Below are positions 1-7,920 of a stretch of DNA of 64,000 nt, piece by piece (position 1 is the stretch's first letter; the number at the start of each line of letters is the position of its first letter). The notes under the pieces were generated by a model, which saw only the letters and a program-made list of their open reading frames with translations, did no database searches and was not told the DNA's origin. A program made the translations under genes and the position numbers. Origin of the DNA: an uncultured Lachnospiraceae bacterium (GTDB lineage Bacteria; Bacillota; Clostridia; Lachnospirales; Lachnospiraceae); contig CAJLRL010000006.1 in NCBI GenBank assembly GCA_905209075.1, forward strand, positions 1 through 64,000, read 5' to 3'.

Positions 1-11
1 TAATATTATAA

Positions 12-575
12 TATATTATTCGAACAAGGTGTTACAAATTTACTATACCAGTACAAGGCAATAGACGATTTATGCCGGTCATGGTTTATCCAGACAGGGC
101 GGAGTGCCATATTCTTGAAAATGAAGAGCTTTCAAGAAAGTATATCGAGCAGGTGTGGGCGGAAGCTATGGAGATATACAGGTCAGGAGAGTTCAGGCTT
201 ATGCTAAGCAGGGAATCAGCCGAGTATCTGAAAGATTATCAGAAGCAGTTCATGCCGGAAGATGCAGATGCAGGAATGATACTTGCGTTTCTTGATAATT
301 TCAAGGGGGACAGGGTTTGTTCTAAAATGCTTTGGAAAGAAGCTCTTCACAGGGATTATGAGCCAAAGAGAATTGAATTGAAACAGATTTGCGACATTAT
401 GAATAATTCGGTAACAGACTGGATTATGAGTGATGGTGCCATGCATTTCGGTGTCTATGGCAAACAGCGTGGCTGGGTTCGTGCCGGTTTCTCTCAGGGA
501 ATCCCCGACAAAGCGGATAGCGATGGGTTTATCGAAATACCAAAGCAGATGGAGTTGGAGATACCATTTAAGTAA
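12..575 (+). pseudogene. VapE-like (phage/ICE primase-helicase) C-terminal fragment
   Basis: The frame contains the motif GNRRFMPV at about 57-80, which is typical of the C-terminal part of virulence-associated protein E / DUF3987-type P-loop proteins carried by phages and conjugative elements. After it come the helical QVWAEAMEIY segment and a tail that fits the end of that family. Upstream the frame is closed by TAA at 9-11, and residues before GNRRF do not look like VapE, so the normal N-terminal ATPase half (several hundred residues) is absent. An ATG at 72 could start a 167-residue product, but I see no convincing ribosome-binding site. I read it as the surviving 3' end of a larger gene; the family assignment rests on motif memory. 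Confidence 0.6.
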
Positions 576-588
576 TAAAATTGATGAA

Positions 589-921
589 GTTACCTTGCTG
601 TTACTTATCTTGTTACCCAGTGGAAGTATTGATTTTACTGGGCTTTCTATGAAAGGTAACAAAAGTAACAAGAAAATAGAAAAATAAATAAAACACAGGT
701 AGCAGATACAGGTAGGGTGATTTGAGAGGTCTTTTCGGTCATGTTACCTTTTTTGTTACCTGTCCCTTGTAGGGGGAATCTTGGAAAGGAGAGGTACGAA
801 TGCAGGAAGAGAAAACAGCGGAAAATAAAGCAAATTATATTGATGGTGGCAATTTCAAGGCGAGAATAGGAAACACTACCTACCTTGTCGGGGTGTTCTT
901 CAACAAAGCAAAAAAGGTAAC
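589..921. repeat. Cluster of GTTACC/GGTAAC hexamers (iteron-like)
   Basis: GTTACC occurs at 589, 612, 743 and 755, GTTACT at 600, and the inverse forms GGTAAC at 655 and 916 and AGTAAC at 664. Most lie in the non-coding gap between the VapE fragment and tnpW. A small inverted repeat (CCCAGT/ACTGGG) lies within the cluster. Repeats of this kind can be replication iterons or regulator sites of a mobile element; no function is shown by the sequence. Confidence 0.4.
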
Positions 922-979
922 AATAGAGGACAGAATGAAGAATTTAATCTGTCAGGAAGTGACAGCAGGCAATTTCTAA
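800..979 (+). CDS. TnpW-like small transposon-encoded protein
   Basis: This 59-residue ORF has ATG at 800, preceded by GGAGAGG at about 789-795, and stops at 979. The core GNTTYLVGVFFN followed by a DRMKNLI segment matches the TnpW family of short proteins found in Tn4451-type elements and Lachnospiraceae conjugative elements. Its biochemical role is unknown. It is the best preserved gene of the left-edge element scar and lies between a VapE fragment and a TraG fragment. The product is soluble, basic and has no membrane segment. Confidence 0.65.
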   Translation: MQEEKTAENKANYIDGGNFKARIGNTTYLVGVFFNKAKKVTIEDRMKNLICQEVTAGNF

Positions 980-1027
980 GGCTGTACACCACAAAAACAA
1001 CTCATTTTTTAATGAATTATCATTCTC

Positions 1028-1261
1028 TGTATTGACAAAACGCTTCCTAAAGGCATAGTCCTCGTGGAATGTGGAAAAATGCTGTCTAAGAATAATTACC
1101 GGATCAAGGTGCTGAACACGATTAACTTTGCAAAATCAATGCATTACAATCCTTTCGCTTATATCCGTAGCGAAAAGGATATTCTGAAACTCGTAAACAC
1201 AATCAGTGTAAATACCAAAGGGGAAGGACAGCGAAAGACAGGCAAAGGAGCTGATTGCTAA
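1028..1261 (+). pseudogene. TraG/VirD4 coupling protein fragment
   Basis: From about 1050 the frame reads as the segment following the nucleotide-binding region of VirD4/TraG type IV coupling proteins (VECGKML, YRIKVLNTINF, HYNPFAYIR, DILKLVNTI, NTKGEG). This is the conjugation ATPase that links the relaxosome to the secretion channel. Only about 65 residues of a protein usually near 600 remain. Homology stops at NTKGEG near 1222; the last ten residues are unrelated and arise by reading out of frame into the next fragment. The upstream part is also missing, so this is an internal deletion remnant with no expected function. Confidence 0.75.
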
Positions 1262-1514
1262 GCTGGCAGAATATAAGCCGCTTGCCAAGATCGAGGAGCT
1301 GGAGGAGCAGAATTATAACATGATTGATGACAGGCTCAACAATGGCGTGGAGAAATTCAATCGTGAGGAAGAAAAGAAAGAACAGGCGGAAAAGGCGCAG
1401 GCTCGTACTTCCTTAAAGGAGCGTCTAGCAGCCAAGCAGACGGAAGTGGCACAGGGCAAGAAAGATTCCAAAGAGCAGGATAAGGCGAAAAAAACGAACA
1501 GAGAGGAGATATAG
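1212..1514 (+). pseudogene. C-terminal fragment of an ICE protein (DUF4316-like)
   Basis: This frame opens at 1212 just after a TAA and continues to 1514. It encodes ERQAKELIAKLAEYKP, then EEQNYNMIDDRLNNG and a highly charged K/E/Q-rich tail. The NYNMID..LNNG motif is what I associate with the C-terminal DUF4316/YodL-type proteins encoded next to TTRAP genes in Tn1549-like elements; that assignment is from memory. An internal ATG at 1320 could give 64 residues. The fragment joins the TraG remnant in a different frame, marking a deletion junction near 1220-1235. It is followed 4 bp downstream by the TTRAP gene, as in intact elements. Confidence 0.55.
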
Positions 1515-1518
1515 GAAT

Positions 1519-1725
1519 ATGAATAATCCATTTACGGTAGAAGAAACAAATTTGATATGTATTTTTCAGAGTGACAGCAGGACAAAAGTGATCGATGACA
1601 TTCACAAAGCAGTTGGACACATCGACGATGATGATCTGGTGGAATTGTCGGTGAGAGTTGTGCAAAAACTGGAAAAAATGAGTGACGAGGAACATGCCAC
1701 ATTGGTATTGGAAGCGGCAGAATAA
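1519..1725 (+). CDS. Transposon-transfer assisting protein (TTRAP family)
   Basis: This 68-residue acidic protein starts with NNPFTVEETNLICIF and ends in a KLEKMSDEEHATLVLE helix. Both blocks are characteristic of the TTRAP family (DUF4319) of Tn1549-like conjugative elements, believed to help transfer; the mechanism is unknown. The ATG at 1519 is preceded by GAGGAGATA at about 1502-1511. It is complete and followed at once by a factor-independent terminator, so it may still be made even though the element around it is destroyed. Confidence 0.75.
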   Translation: MNNPFTVEETNLICIFQSDSRTKVIDDIHKAVGHIDDDDLVELSVRVVQKLEKMSDEEHATLVLEAAE

Positions 1726-1731
1726 AAATAT

Positions 1732-1769
1732 GGTAGTCATTAGGTGTCCCTTTTGATTACCGTTTTTTT
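1732..1769 (+). terminator. Terminator after the TTRAP gene
   Basis: GGTAGTCA (1732-1739) pairs with TGATTACC (1754-1761) with one G-T pair. It is followed by seven T residues at 1763-1769. It ends the element-derived transcript. Confidence 0.75.
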
Positions 1770-1782
1770 ATTAAAAATTAAA

Positions 1783-1833
1783 GAGGAGCCGAATCACTCC
1801 GACTCCTCCAAGTATGTGTCCGCAAACACATAC
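1783..1833. other. Two adjacent hairpins at the element edge
   Basis: GAGGAG (1783-1788) pairs with CTCCTC (1803-1808). Next to it GTATGTGT (1812-1819) pairs perfectly with ACACATAC (1826-1833) around a CCGCAA loop. There is no T-run, so these are not simple terminators. They lie just outside the last recognisable element gene and could be part of a transfer, recombination or regulatory site. Confidence 0.45.
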
Positions 1834-2149
1834 CCCAATTGCTATCTATAATATACTATGGGCAGGTAAAATATGCAAGCATTATATGGAATTTTTTAAG
1901 ATGTTTAAGCGAGAGAACAAATCAGAATGAATCGAAATAGCTGAAACATTCGGATTCTTTTCCACAGCATCGCATACAGGTCAGTTTATACATATTCCTA
2001 CAATGGCTGTTGCTACGAATATTTACTCTATGCCTTTTAAACATTAGAGTTCTAAAGAATCTTCTGCATCTACCCATTGTTCGTGTGTACTCTGATTACT
2101 AAAATGAGTAATTCTTTGGTAAAATATAACAAAACTGGAATACATATTT
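1834..2149. other. Non-coding stretch, no recognised feature
   Basis: About 300 bases between the element remnant and the LacI operator. I find no ORF with start signals, no tRNA and no clear terminator. A TATAATATACTA string near 1847-1858 could be part of a promoter, but no matching -35 box is obvious. The right boundary of the inserted element probably lies here, though I could not identify an att repeat. Confidence 0.4.
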
Positions 2150-2163
2150 TGTAACGGGTTACA
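2150..2163. promoter_or_regulatory. LacI-family operator candidate
   Basis: TGTAACGGGTTACA is a palindrome apart from its central GG. It closely resembles the TGTAA-CG-TTACA class of LacI/PurR-type operators. It lies 94 bp upstream of a LacI-family gene, so autoregulation of the regulator-exporter pair is likely (inference). Confidence 0.55.
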
Positions 2164-2257
2164 CGTTTAACCTTTGTAAAACACAAATATCTATTGTACC
2201 ATATAATCAAAAGATAAAAAAGGGTTCTGAATAGTTCCGGAAAAAGAGGAGATTGAT

Positions 2258-3268
2258 ATGGCACAGAACAGGGTTCGGATTGCGGATGTTGCAGATTCAT
2301 TAGGCCTAAGTACAGCGACTGTCTCAAAGGTGATTCACGGCAAAACAGAAAAGATCTCGGATGAGACGGTAAAACGTGTCCAGCAGGAGCTTGAACGCTC
2401 AGGATATATCCCAAATATGGCGGGCATTCTGCTTGCCAGAAATAATTCAAGAATCATCGGTGTGGTGGTGAATGACAATGAAAAGTATGAAGGAATGGTC
2501 TTAGAGGATGGATTTGTGATGTCATCGCTTAATGCTCTTTCCCATGAGGTAAATGAAAAAGGATATTTTCTGATGATAAAAACGACATCTGACATTAGGG
2601 AGATTCCGGTGTTTGCTTCCATGTGGAATATGGATGGGCTGATTCTAATGGGCTTTTGTGAAGCCGATTATGAGAAGCTAAGAAACCAGATGAGGATATC
2701 GTTTGTTGTGTATGATGGTTATTTTAAAAAATGCTCCAAGGTGGTCAATCTGGTCATTGATCATTATGATGGCGGTTATCAGGCAGGGAAATATCTAAAG
2801 GAGCTGGGACATAAAAAAGCTTTGTGTATAGCGGATAATTTCATATGCATGGATAAAGAGCGTATTGAGGGATTTAGCAAAGCCTTTGGATCGCAGGAAA
2901 CATTAAGATGGGAAATACCAAAGACGGAAAAGGAAAGAATGCGCTTTTATGAGGATAAATATAGGAAACTGATAAAGAACAATGTTACAGCCGTTTTTGC
3001 AGTATCGGATTTTTATGCACTTGAGTTTATGGGGTTTTTGCAGGGAAAAGGCATACAGATTCCAAAGGATATCCAGATAATAGGTTTTGATGACAACCTG
3101 GCAAGCAGGGAAAGTAATCCTGCGCTTACAACTATTCATCAGGAGGCGCCTCTTAGGGCAAGGACTGCGATCAAGTGCCTTGAGGCAATGCGCGATGGCA
3201 TAGAATGTGAGACAGAAATAGTGTTGCCGGTTGAGTTAATAAAAAGAGAAAGTACGGGGAAATTATAA
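2258..3268 (+). CDS. LacI-family transcriptional regulator
   Basis: This 336-residue protein has an N-terminal helix-turn-helix (VRIADVADSLGLSTATVSKVIHG, residues about 5-28) and hinge helix (PNMAGILLARNNS). A periplasmic-binding-protein-like sensor domain follows from residue 60 and ends with the usual IIGFDDN...PALTTIHQ segment. The effector is probably a sugar or related small molecule, but the binding residues do not let me name it. AGAGGAG at 2245-2251 supports the ATG at 2258. The stop codon overlaps the ATG of the following MATE exporter by one base, so the two are translationally coupled. A palindromic operator lies upstream. It borders an element scar, so acquisition with that element cannot be excluded. 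Confidence 0.9.
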   Translation: MAQNRVRIADVADSLGLSTATVSKVIHGKTEKISDETVKRVQQELERSGYIPNMAGILLARNNSRIIGVVVNDNEKYEGMVLEDGFVMSSLNALSHEVNEKGYFLMIKTTSDIREIPVFASMWNMDGLILMGFCEADYEKLRNQMRISFVVYDGYFKKCSKVVNLVIDHYDGGYQAGKYLKELGHKKALCIADNFICMDKERIEGFSKAFGSQETLRWEIPKTEKERMRFYEDKYRKLIKNNVTAVFAVSDFYALEFMGFLQGKGIQIPKDIQIIGFDDNLASRESNPALTTIHQEAPLRARTAIKCLEAMRDGIECETEIVLPVELIKRESTGKL

Positions 3269-4599
3269 TGTCAAAGTTTATGAAATCATTGTGTAAAATT
3301 GCAATTCCTGTCACATTGCAAAGCATGCTGCAGGCATCCTTTTCAATTGTAGACCAGATTATGATAGGACAGCTGGGAGAGACTAATATATCGGCAGTTG
3401 GCTTATGTGGAAATTTTTCACTCATTTTTTCCGTGGTAATCGGTGCAGTGAGCACGGTTGCGGGAATACTGATCGCGCAGTTTATTGGTGCGGAGGATAC
3501 AAAGGAGGCATGGTGCAGCTTTGATGTGAGTCTCATTTGTGGAATTATGATATCAGTCTTATTTCTGTTTGCAGCAGGAGTTTTGCCGTCGTGGATTCTT
3601 GGTCTGTACACAAAGGATGTGAGTATTGTAAATACCGGTGCGGTATATTTCAGGATCGTTGCGTTTTCCTATATCCCAATGGCAGTCAGCAATATTTTAT
3701 CCTCATGGCTGCGTTGTAAGGAGCATGCCACGATACCGTTTTTGGCAAGCTTTGGGGCAGTTGCTGTAAACACAGGCCTTAATTATATGTTGATATTTGG
3801 AAAATTGGGATTGCCATGTATGGGAATAAGGGGAGCTGCGGTTGCAACACTTATTTCGCAGTTGTTTAACCTCGGCTTTATAGTTATCGGATTTATTTTA
3901 TGCATCAGAAAGGATGGAGATAAACCGGTATGGTCATTGCATTTCAGTAAAATTACTATCAAGGATTATCTGGTAATGATCATGCCGATCCTAATCAGTG
4001 AGTTTTTGTGGAGCCTCGGGCAGAATGTGGAGTCTGCAGTCTATGGTCATCTGGGCACGTCAAACCTTGCGGCGTACACACTTACCTGCCCGATACAGGG
4101 GCTTATCGTAGGAGCGCTTAGCGGATTGTCGGCGGCTGCAGGTGTGATGGTCGGCAAGAGGCTTGGCAGGAAAGAATACTATGAGGCTTACACAGAATCG
4201 AAGAAGATAATGTATGCAGGCTTAGCCGGAGCGGTAGCCGTATCGACATTGCTCATTCTTATGGCAGGAGTATATACCGGGCTGTATCGTGTAGATGGCA
4301 GCGTAAAAGAGCTTGGAAAGATACTTCTTATCGTATTTGCCCTGTATGCACCAATCAAGGTGGAAAATATGATACTTGGCGGTGGAATTATAAGAAGCGG
4401 CGGTAATACCAAAATCATTATGGTGATTGATATTGTTGGCACATGGTGCATCGGAATCCCGCTGTGTCTGCTTGCAGCGTATGTATTTAAGTGGGGCATC
4501 GTTGGCGTGTATACACTGCTTACCACCGAAGAGATATTCAGGCTGGTTGTATCGCTTATCATTTTTAAGAGGCGCAAGTGGATGATCAGTTTATCGTAG
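3268..4599 (+). CDS. MATE-family multidrug/metabolite efflux transporter
   Basis: This 443-residue polytopic membrane protein has about twelve hydrophobic segments in two homologous halves. MATE hallmarks include PVTLQSMLQASFSIVDQIMIGQLG in the first helix pair, and NTGLNYMLIFGKLGLPCMGIRGAAVATLIS mid-protein (shown here only as landmarks). MATE proteins export cationic drugs or metabolites by Na+ or H+ antiport across the cytoplasmic membrane. It shares the A of TAATG with the upstream lacI-type gene, which suggests the regulator controls export of a compound it senses. The substrate cannot be read from the sequence. Confidence 0.9.
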   Translation: MSKFMKSLCKIAIPVTLQSMLQASFSIVDQIMIGQLGETNISAVGLCGNFSLIFSVVIGAVSTVAGILIAQFIGAEDTKEAWCSFDVSLICGIMISVLFLFAAGVLPSWILGLYTKDVSIVNTGAVYFRIVAFSYIPMAVSNILSSWLRCKEHATIPFLASFGAVAVNTGLNYMLIFGKLGLPCMGIRGAAVATLISQLFNLGFIVIGFILCIRKDGDKPVWSLHFSKITIKDYLVMIMPILISEFLWSLGQNVESAVYGHLGTSNLAAYTLTCPIQGLIVGALSGLSAAAGVMVGKRLGRKEYYEAYTESKKIMYAGLAGAVAVSTLLILMAGVYTGLYRVDGSVKELGKILLIVFALYAPIKVENMILGGGIIRSGGNTKIIMVIDIVGTWCIGIPLCLLAAYVFKWGIVGVYTLLTTEEIFRLVVSLIIFKRRKWMISLS

Positions 4600-4710
4600 C
4601 GTAAGTGAGAGATAAAGATACATTGTGTTTTTCGTCAAATTATGGTATGTTTAATTAGCTGGCTTACAGCCGGAAATTTATAAATATATGTAAGGAGAAG
4701 AAAACACAGC

Positions 4711-5955
4711 ATGGATAACAAAAAAACTAAAATTAAAAATATTGTGATAGCTGTACTTGCAGTTGTCATAATTGCCTGTGTCGTAATTCTTGTGGTAAGG
4801 ATCAATACCAATAAGAAAAATCAGACAGGAGATACGCAGACAGAGACACAGAGCACATATACGGGCAAGAGAAGCGGGCAGTTTGAAATAGACTATGCAG
4901 CACAGGTAACAAAACTTGCAGATTATTCGGCTATTCCTGTAGAACTTTCGAGCAGTTACGAAGTTACTGATGATTCAGAAAATGAATATCTTACAAGCAT
5001 CCTCACAACATATGGTGCAGATGCTTACAAACAGATTACAGACCGTGACATAGTAGAAGAAAGTGATTATGTAAAGGTTGACTATACAGGATACCAGAAT
5101 GGTGAAGCTTTTGACGGAGGCTCTGCAACGGGAGTACTTCTTGATGTGGCAGGAAACTCACAGGTTGGTGGAACTTCATTTATAGAAGGATTTACAAAGC
5201 CGGTCATAGGTGCAAAAGTTGGCGATACAGTACAGGGAGATGTCACATTTCCGGATGATTACAGCCAGAGCTCACTTGCAGGCCAGACAGTAACATTTGA
5301 ATACACAATAGATGGTATTTATTCAAAAGATCCGGTTACACTTGCCGATCTTACTGATGAGCAGGTAAACACAGTATTTGGAAGTAAAGCAGGAGTTACA
5401 ACTGTTGCCGATCTAAAAACACAGATCGAAAAAGATCTGCAGCAGAACCAGTACAGTGCAGAAGTTGATCAGATCAAACAGTATATGATCGACAACAGTG
5501 ATGTGACAATACCGGATGACTATCTTGCAGCAAGACTTAACGAATATGAAGAGTCATTCAAAAAAGACAACTTAAGTGATGGACAGACACTTGATGATTA
5601 TTTAAGCAAGAATTATAATATGACAGCAGATGATGCCAGGGATAAATGGAAAGAAAACCTTACAGATCAGATAAAGGTAGAATTTATTTTCGGACTTATC
5701 GCTGAAAAAGAGGGCATTGAAATGGACGAGGACACATATAACAGCTATATATCATATATCGTTTCTGCAAGCAACGGACAGATGGCAGATGACAATGCGG
5801 TATATGAGTATTTCGGAAGTGGACATGCAGATGAGGGAGAGAAATATCTAAAGGCACAGTTCTTAGTGAACAGGGCACTTGACAGTGTTGCTGATAATGC
5901 AAAGGTGACATTTGATGATACATCAAGCGACAGCACACAGACACAGGAAAATTAA
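4711..5955 (+). CDS. Membrane-anchored FKBP / trigger-factor-like peptidyl-prolyl isomerase
   Basis: This 414-residue protein starts with a positively charged tip and a single membrane anchor (about 9-30). A Q/T-rich linker follows, then an FKBP-type domain (about 110-205: YVKVDYTGY, FIEGFTKPVIG, VTFPDDYS, VTFEYTIDGI). A helical C-terminal region resembles the trigger-factor C domain (from about 210). No lipobox is seen. The ribosome-binding N-terminal domain of trigger factor is replaced by the membrane anchor, so it probably acts outside the membrane as a folding catalyst for exported proteins (inference). It ends in a Ser/Thr/Gln-rich tail. AAGGAGAAG at 4692-4700 precedes the ATG by about 11 bases. 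asnS begins 30 bases downstream. Confidence 0.8.
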   Translation: MDNKKTKIKNIVIAVLAVVIIACVVILVVRINTNKKNQTGDTQTETQSTYTGKRSGQFEIDYAAQVTKLADYSAIPVELSSSYEVTDDSENEYLTSILTTYGADAYKQITDRDIVEESDYVKVDYTGYQNGEAFDGGSATGVLLDVAGNSQVGGTSFIEGFTKPVIGAKVGDTVQGDVTFPDDYSQSSLAGQTVTFEYTIDGIYSKDPVTLADLTDEQVNTVFGSKAGVTTVADLKTQIEKDLQQNQYSAEVDQIKQYMIDNSDVTIPDDYLAARLNEYEESFKKDNLSDGQTLDDYLSKNYNMTADDARDKWKENLTDQIKVEFIFGLIAEKEGIEMDEDTYNSYISYIVSASNGQMADDNAVYEYFGSGHADEGEKYLKAQFLVNRALDSVADNAKVTFDDTSSDSTQTQEN

Positions 5956-5985
5956 AAGAGGTTATACAAACAGGAGGATTAGATA

Positions 5986-7377
5986 ATGGAACTTACAAAC
6001 ATACGTGAAATTTTCCGCAGCAAAGAGCAATATGCGGATAAAACAGTTACAATAGGCGGATGGGTCAGAAGCAACAGAAATTCAAAGAATTTTGGATTTA
6101 TAGTTATAAATGACGGAACATTTTTTGAACCGATCCAGGTCGTATATGGAAATGGTCTTTCAAACTATGATGAGGTAGGAAAAATAAATGTCGGAGCCGC
6201 TGTAATTGTAAAAGGAACACTGGTGCTCACACCTGAGGCAAAGCAGCCGTTTGAAATACAGGCACAGGAAGTGACAGTTGAGGGAGCTTCAACACCGGAT
6301 TATCCTTTACAGAAAAAGAGACACACATTTGAGTATCTACGTACGATCTCACACCTTAGACCTCGTACAAACACATTTGAGGCAGTTTTCAGAGTTCGTT
6401 CACTCTGTGCATACGCTATACACAAATTTTTCCAGGAGAGAGATTTTGTGTACGTCCACACACCACTTATAACAGGAAGTGACTGTGAAGGTGCTGGAGA
6501 AATGTTTCAGGTTACAACAATGGATTTGAACAATGTGCCAAAGACGGAAGATGGAAAAGTGGATTACACACAGGATTTTTTCGGAAAACCTACAAACCTT
6601 ACTGTTTCAGGTCAGTTAAATGGTGAAACATATGCTATGGCATTCAAAAATATATACACATTTGGACCTACATTCCGTGCAGAAAACTCAAATACAACAC
6701 GCCATGCCGCAGAATTCTGGATGATCGAACCGGAAATAGCTTTTGCAGATCTTGAAGATGACATGATGCTTGCAGAGTCAATGCTTAAATATGTAATTAA
6801 TTATGTGCTTGAGAATGCACCGGAAGAGATGGCATTCTTTAACAATTTTGTAGATAAGGGACTTCTTGAAAGACTTCAGAACGTTGTAAATAATGACTTT
6901 GCCCGTGTGACATATACAGAGGCAATAGATATCCTTTCAAAGCATAACGACAAATTCGATTACAAAGTATCATGGGGATGTGATCTTCAGACAGAGCATG
7001 AAAGATATCTTACAGAGGAAATCTATAAACGTCCTGTATTCGTTACAGATTATCCAAAAGAGATCAAGGCATTTTATATGAAGTTAAATGAGGATGGAAA
7101 GACTGTTGCGGCAGTTGACTGCCTTGTACCGGGAATTGGTGAGATTATCGGAGGAAGCCAGAGAGAGGATGATTACGATAAGCTTCTTGAGAGGATAAAT
7201 GAATTGGGACTTAATGAAGAGGACTATAAATTTTATCTTGACCTTAGAAAATATGGTTCTGCCAGACATGCGGGATTCGGACTGGGATTTGAAAGATGCG
7301 TGATGTATCTTACAGGAATGGCAAATATCCGTGATGTTATTCCGTTCCCTAGAACAGTTAATAACTGTGAATTATAA
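5986..7377 (+). CDS. asnS: Asparaginyl-tRNA synthetase
   Basis: This 463-residue class II synthetase charges tRNA-Asn with asparagine. The N-terminal OB-fold anticodon-binding domain (VTIGGWVRSNRNSKNFGFI, about 20-40) is followed by the catalytic core with motif 2 (TFRAENSNTTRHAAEFWMIE, about 228-247). Motif 3 is GFGLGFERCVMYLTG, near the C-terminus. The AEFWMIE signature favours AsnRS over AspRS. Length is normal. CAGGAGG at about 5970-5976 sets the ATG at 5986. No T-box leader is present in the 30-base gap to the FKBP gene, so it is likely cotranscribed with it. A strong terminator follows at 7396. Confidence 0.96.
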   Translation: MELTNIREIFRSKEQYADKTVTIGGWVRSNRNSKNFGFIVINDGTFFEPIQVVYGNGLSNYDEVGKINVGAAVIVKGTLVLTPEAKQPFEIQAQEVTVEGASTPDYPLQKKRHTFEYLRTISHLRPRTNTFEAVFRVRSLCAYAIHKFFQERDFVYVHTPLITGSDCEGAGEMFQVTTMDLNNVPKTEDGKVDYTQDFFGKPTNLTVSGQLNGETYAMAFKNIYTFGPTFRAENSNTTRHAAEFWMIEPEIAFADLEDDMMLAESMLKYVINYVLENAPEEMAFFNNFVDKGLLERLQNVVNNDFARVTYTEAIDILSKHNDKFDYKVSWGCDLQTEHERYLTEEIYKRPVFVTDYPKEIKAFYMKLNEDGKTVAAVDCLVPGIGEIIGGSQREDDYDKLLERINELGLNEEDYKFYLDLRKYGSARHAGFGLGFERCVMYLTGMANIRDVIPFPRTVNNCEL

Positions 7378-7395
7378 TTTCATGTAGGAATATAA

Positions 7396-7435
7396 AAGAC
7401 CTGCGCACATATTATTTATGTGTGGAGGTCTTTTT
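7396..7435 (+). terminator. asnS terminator overlapping the next ribosome-binding site
   Basis: A 15-position stem (AAGACCT..CACAT at 7396-7410 with ATGTG..AGGTCTT at 7418-7432, one G-G mismatch and one G-T pair) is followed by TTTTT (7431-7435). Its 3' arm contains GGAGG (7424-7428), the best Shine-Dalgarno site for the ORF starting at 7436. Confidence 0.85.
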
Positions 7436-7786
7436 ATGTGGAGAAAAATAAAACCATCGGTAATGACGATACTTATAATGCATGCATGTGCAGTGATTAC
7501 GATAGCGCTTATATCTTTATTGGAATGTTTTTGTGAATTTCCCTGCTGGATAGAATATGCACTACTTATGTTTACAAATATAATCATAGGTATTGTATGT
7601 GCACTTGTACTGAAATATTGTTTTCACAGGCGCCGGTACATAAAGATTACAATATTGTGCTACTGGATAACTTATGTGGTGATCACAATGTTTATAGGTG
7701 TAGGAGAAGAAAAAAACTGGTTTGAAATGATACTGATACTAATGCTTTTGTTTTTTTCTTCATCAATGTTCTCATTCCCAGTGTAA
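7436..7786 (+). CDS. Small hypothetical membrane protein (four predicted helices)
   Basis: I do not recognise a family. The ATG at 7436 is seven bases after GGAGG; an earlier ATG at 7418 lies inside a terminator stem and is less likely. The 116-residue product is very hydrophobic, with four probable membrane helices separated by short charged loops (HRRRY at about 67-71, GEEKNW near residue 92). The topology resembles small DUF3021-type proteins, but I see no diagnostic motif. It is odd that the ribosome-binding site lies within the 3' arm of the asnS terminator, so expression needs either read-through or a promoter I cannot see. Gene reality is moderately certain. Confidence 0.5.
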   Translation: MWRKIKPSVMTILIMHACAVITIALISLLECFCEFPCWIEYALLMFTNIIIGIVCALVLKYCFHRRRYIKITILCYWITYVVITMFIGVGEEKNWFEMILILMLLFFSSSMFSFPV

Positions 7787-7920
7787 TGTTGCTGTTGAAA
7801 GTTTCATATCTGTATTGTATCATAGTAATGTTGACAAAAATGTGAAGCTGCTGGACAGTTACGTTTTATAAATATGTTCCTTGATATATAAGGGATAGTT
7901 TAAAGGGGAAGTTATTTGCT

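Noticed and set aside
7786..7920. Glycine riboswitch upstream of the AGCS transporter
   Set aside because: No tandem aptamer folds are visible. A TTGACA at about 7831 has no matching -10 box, so I did not call a promoter.
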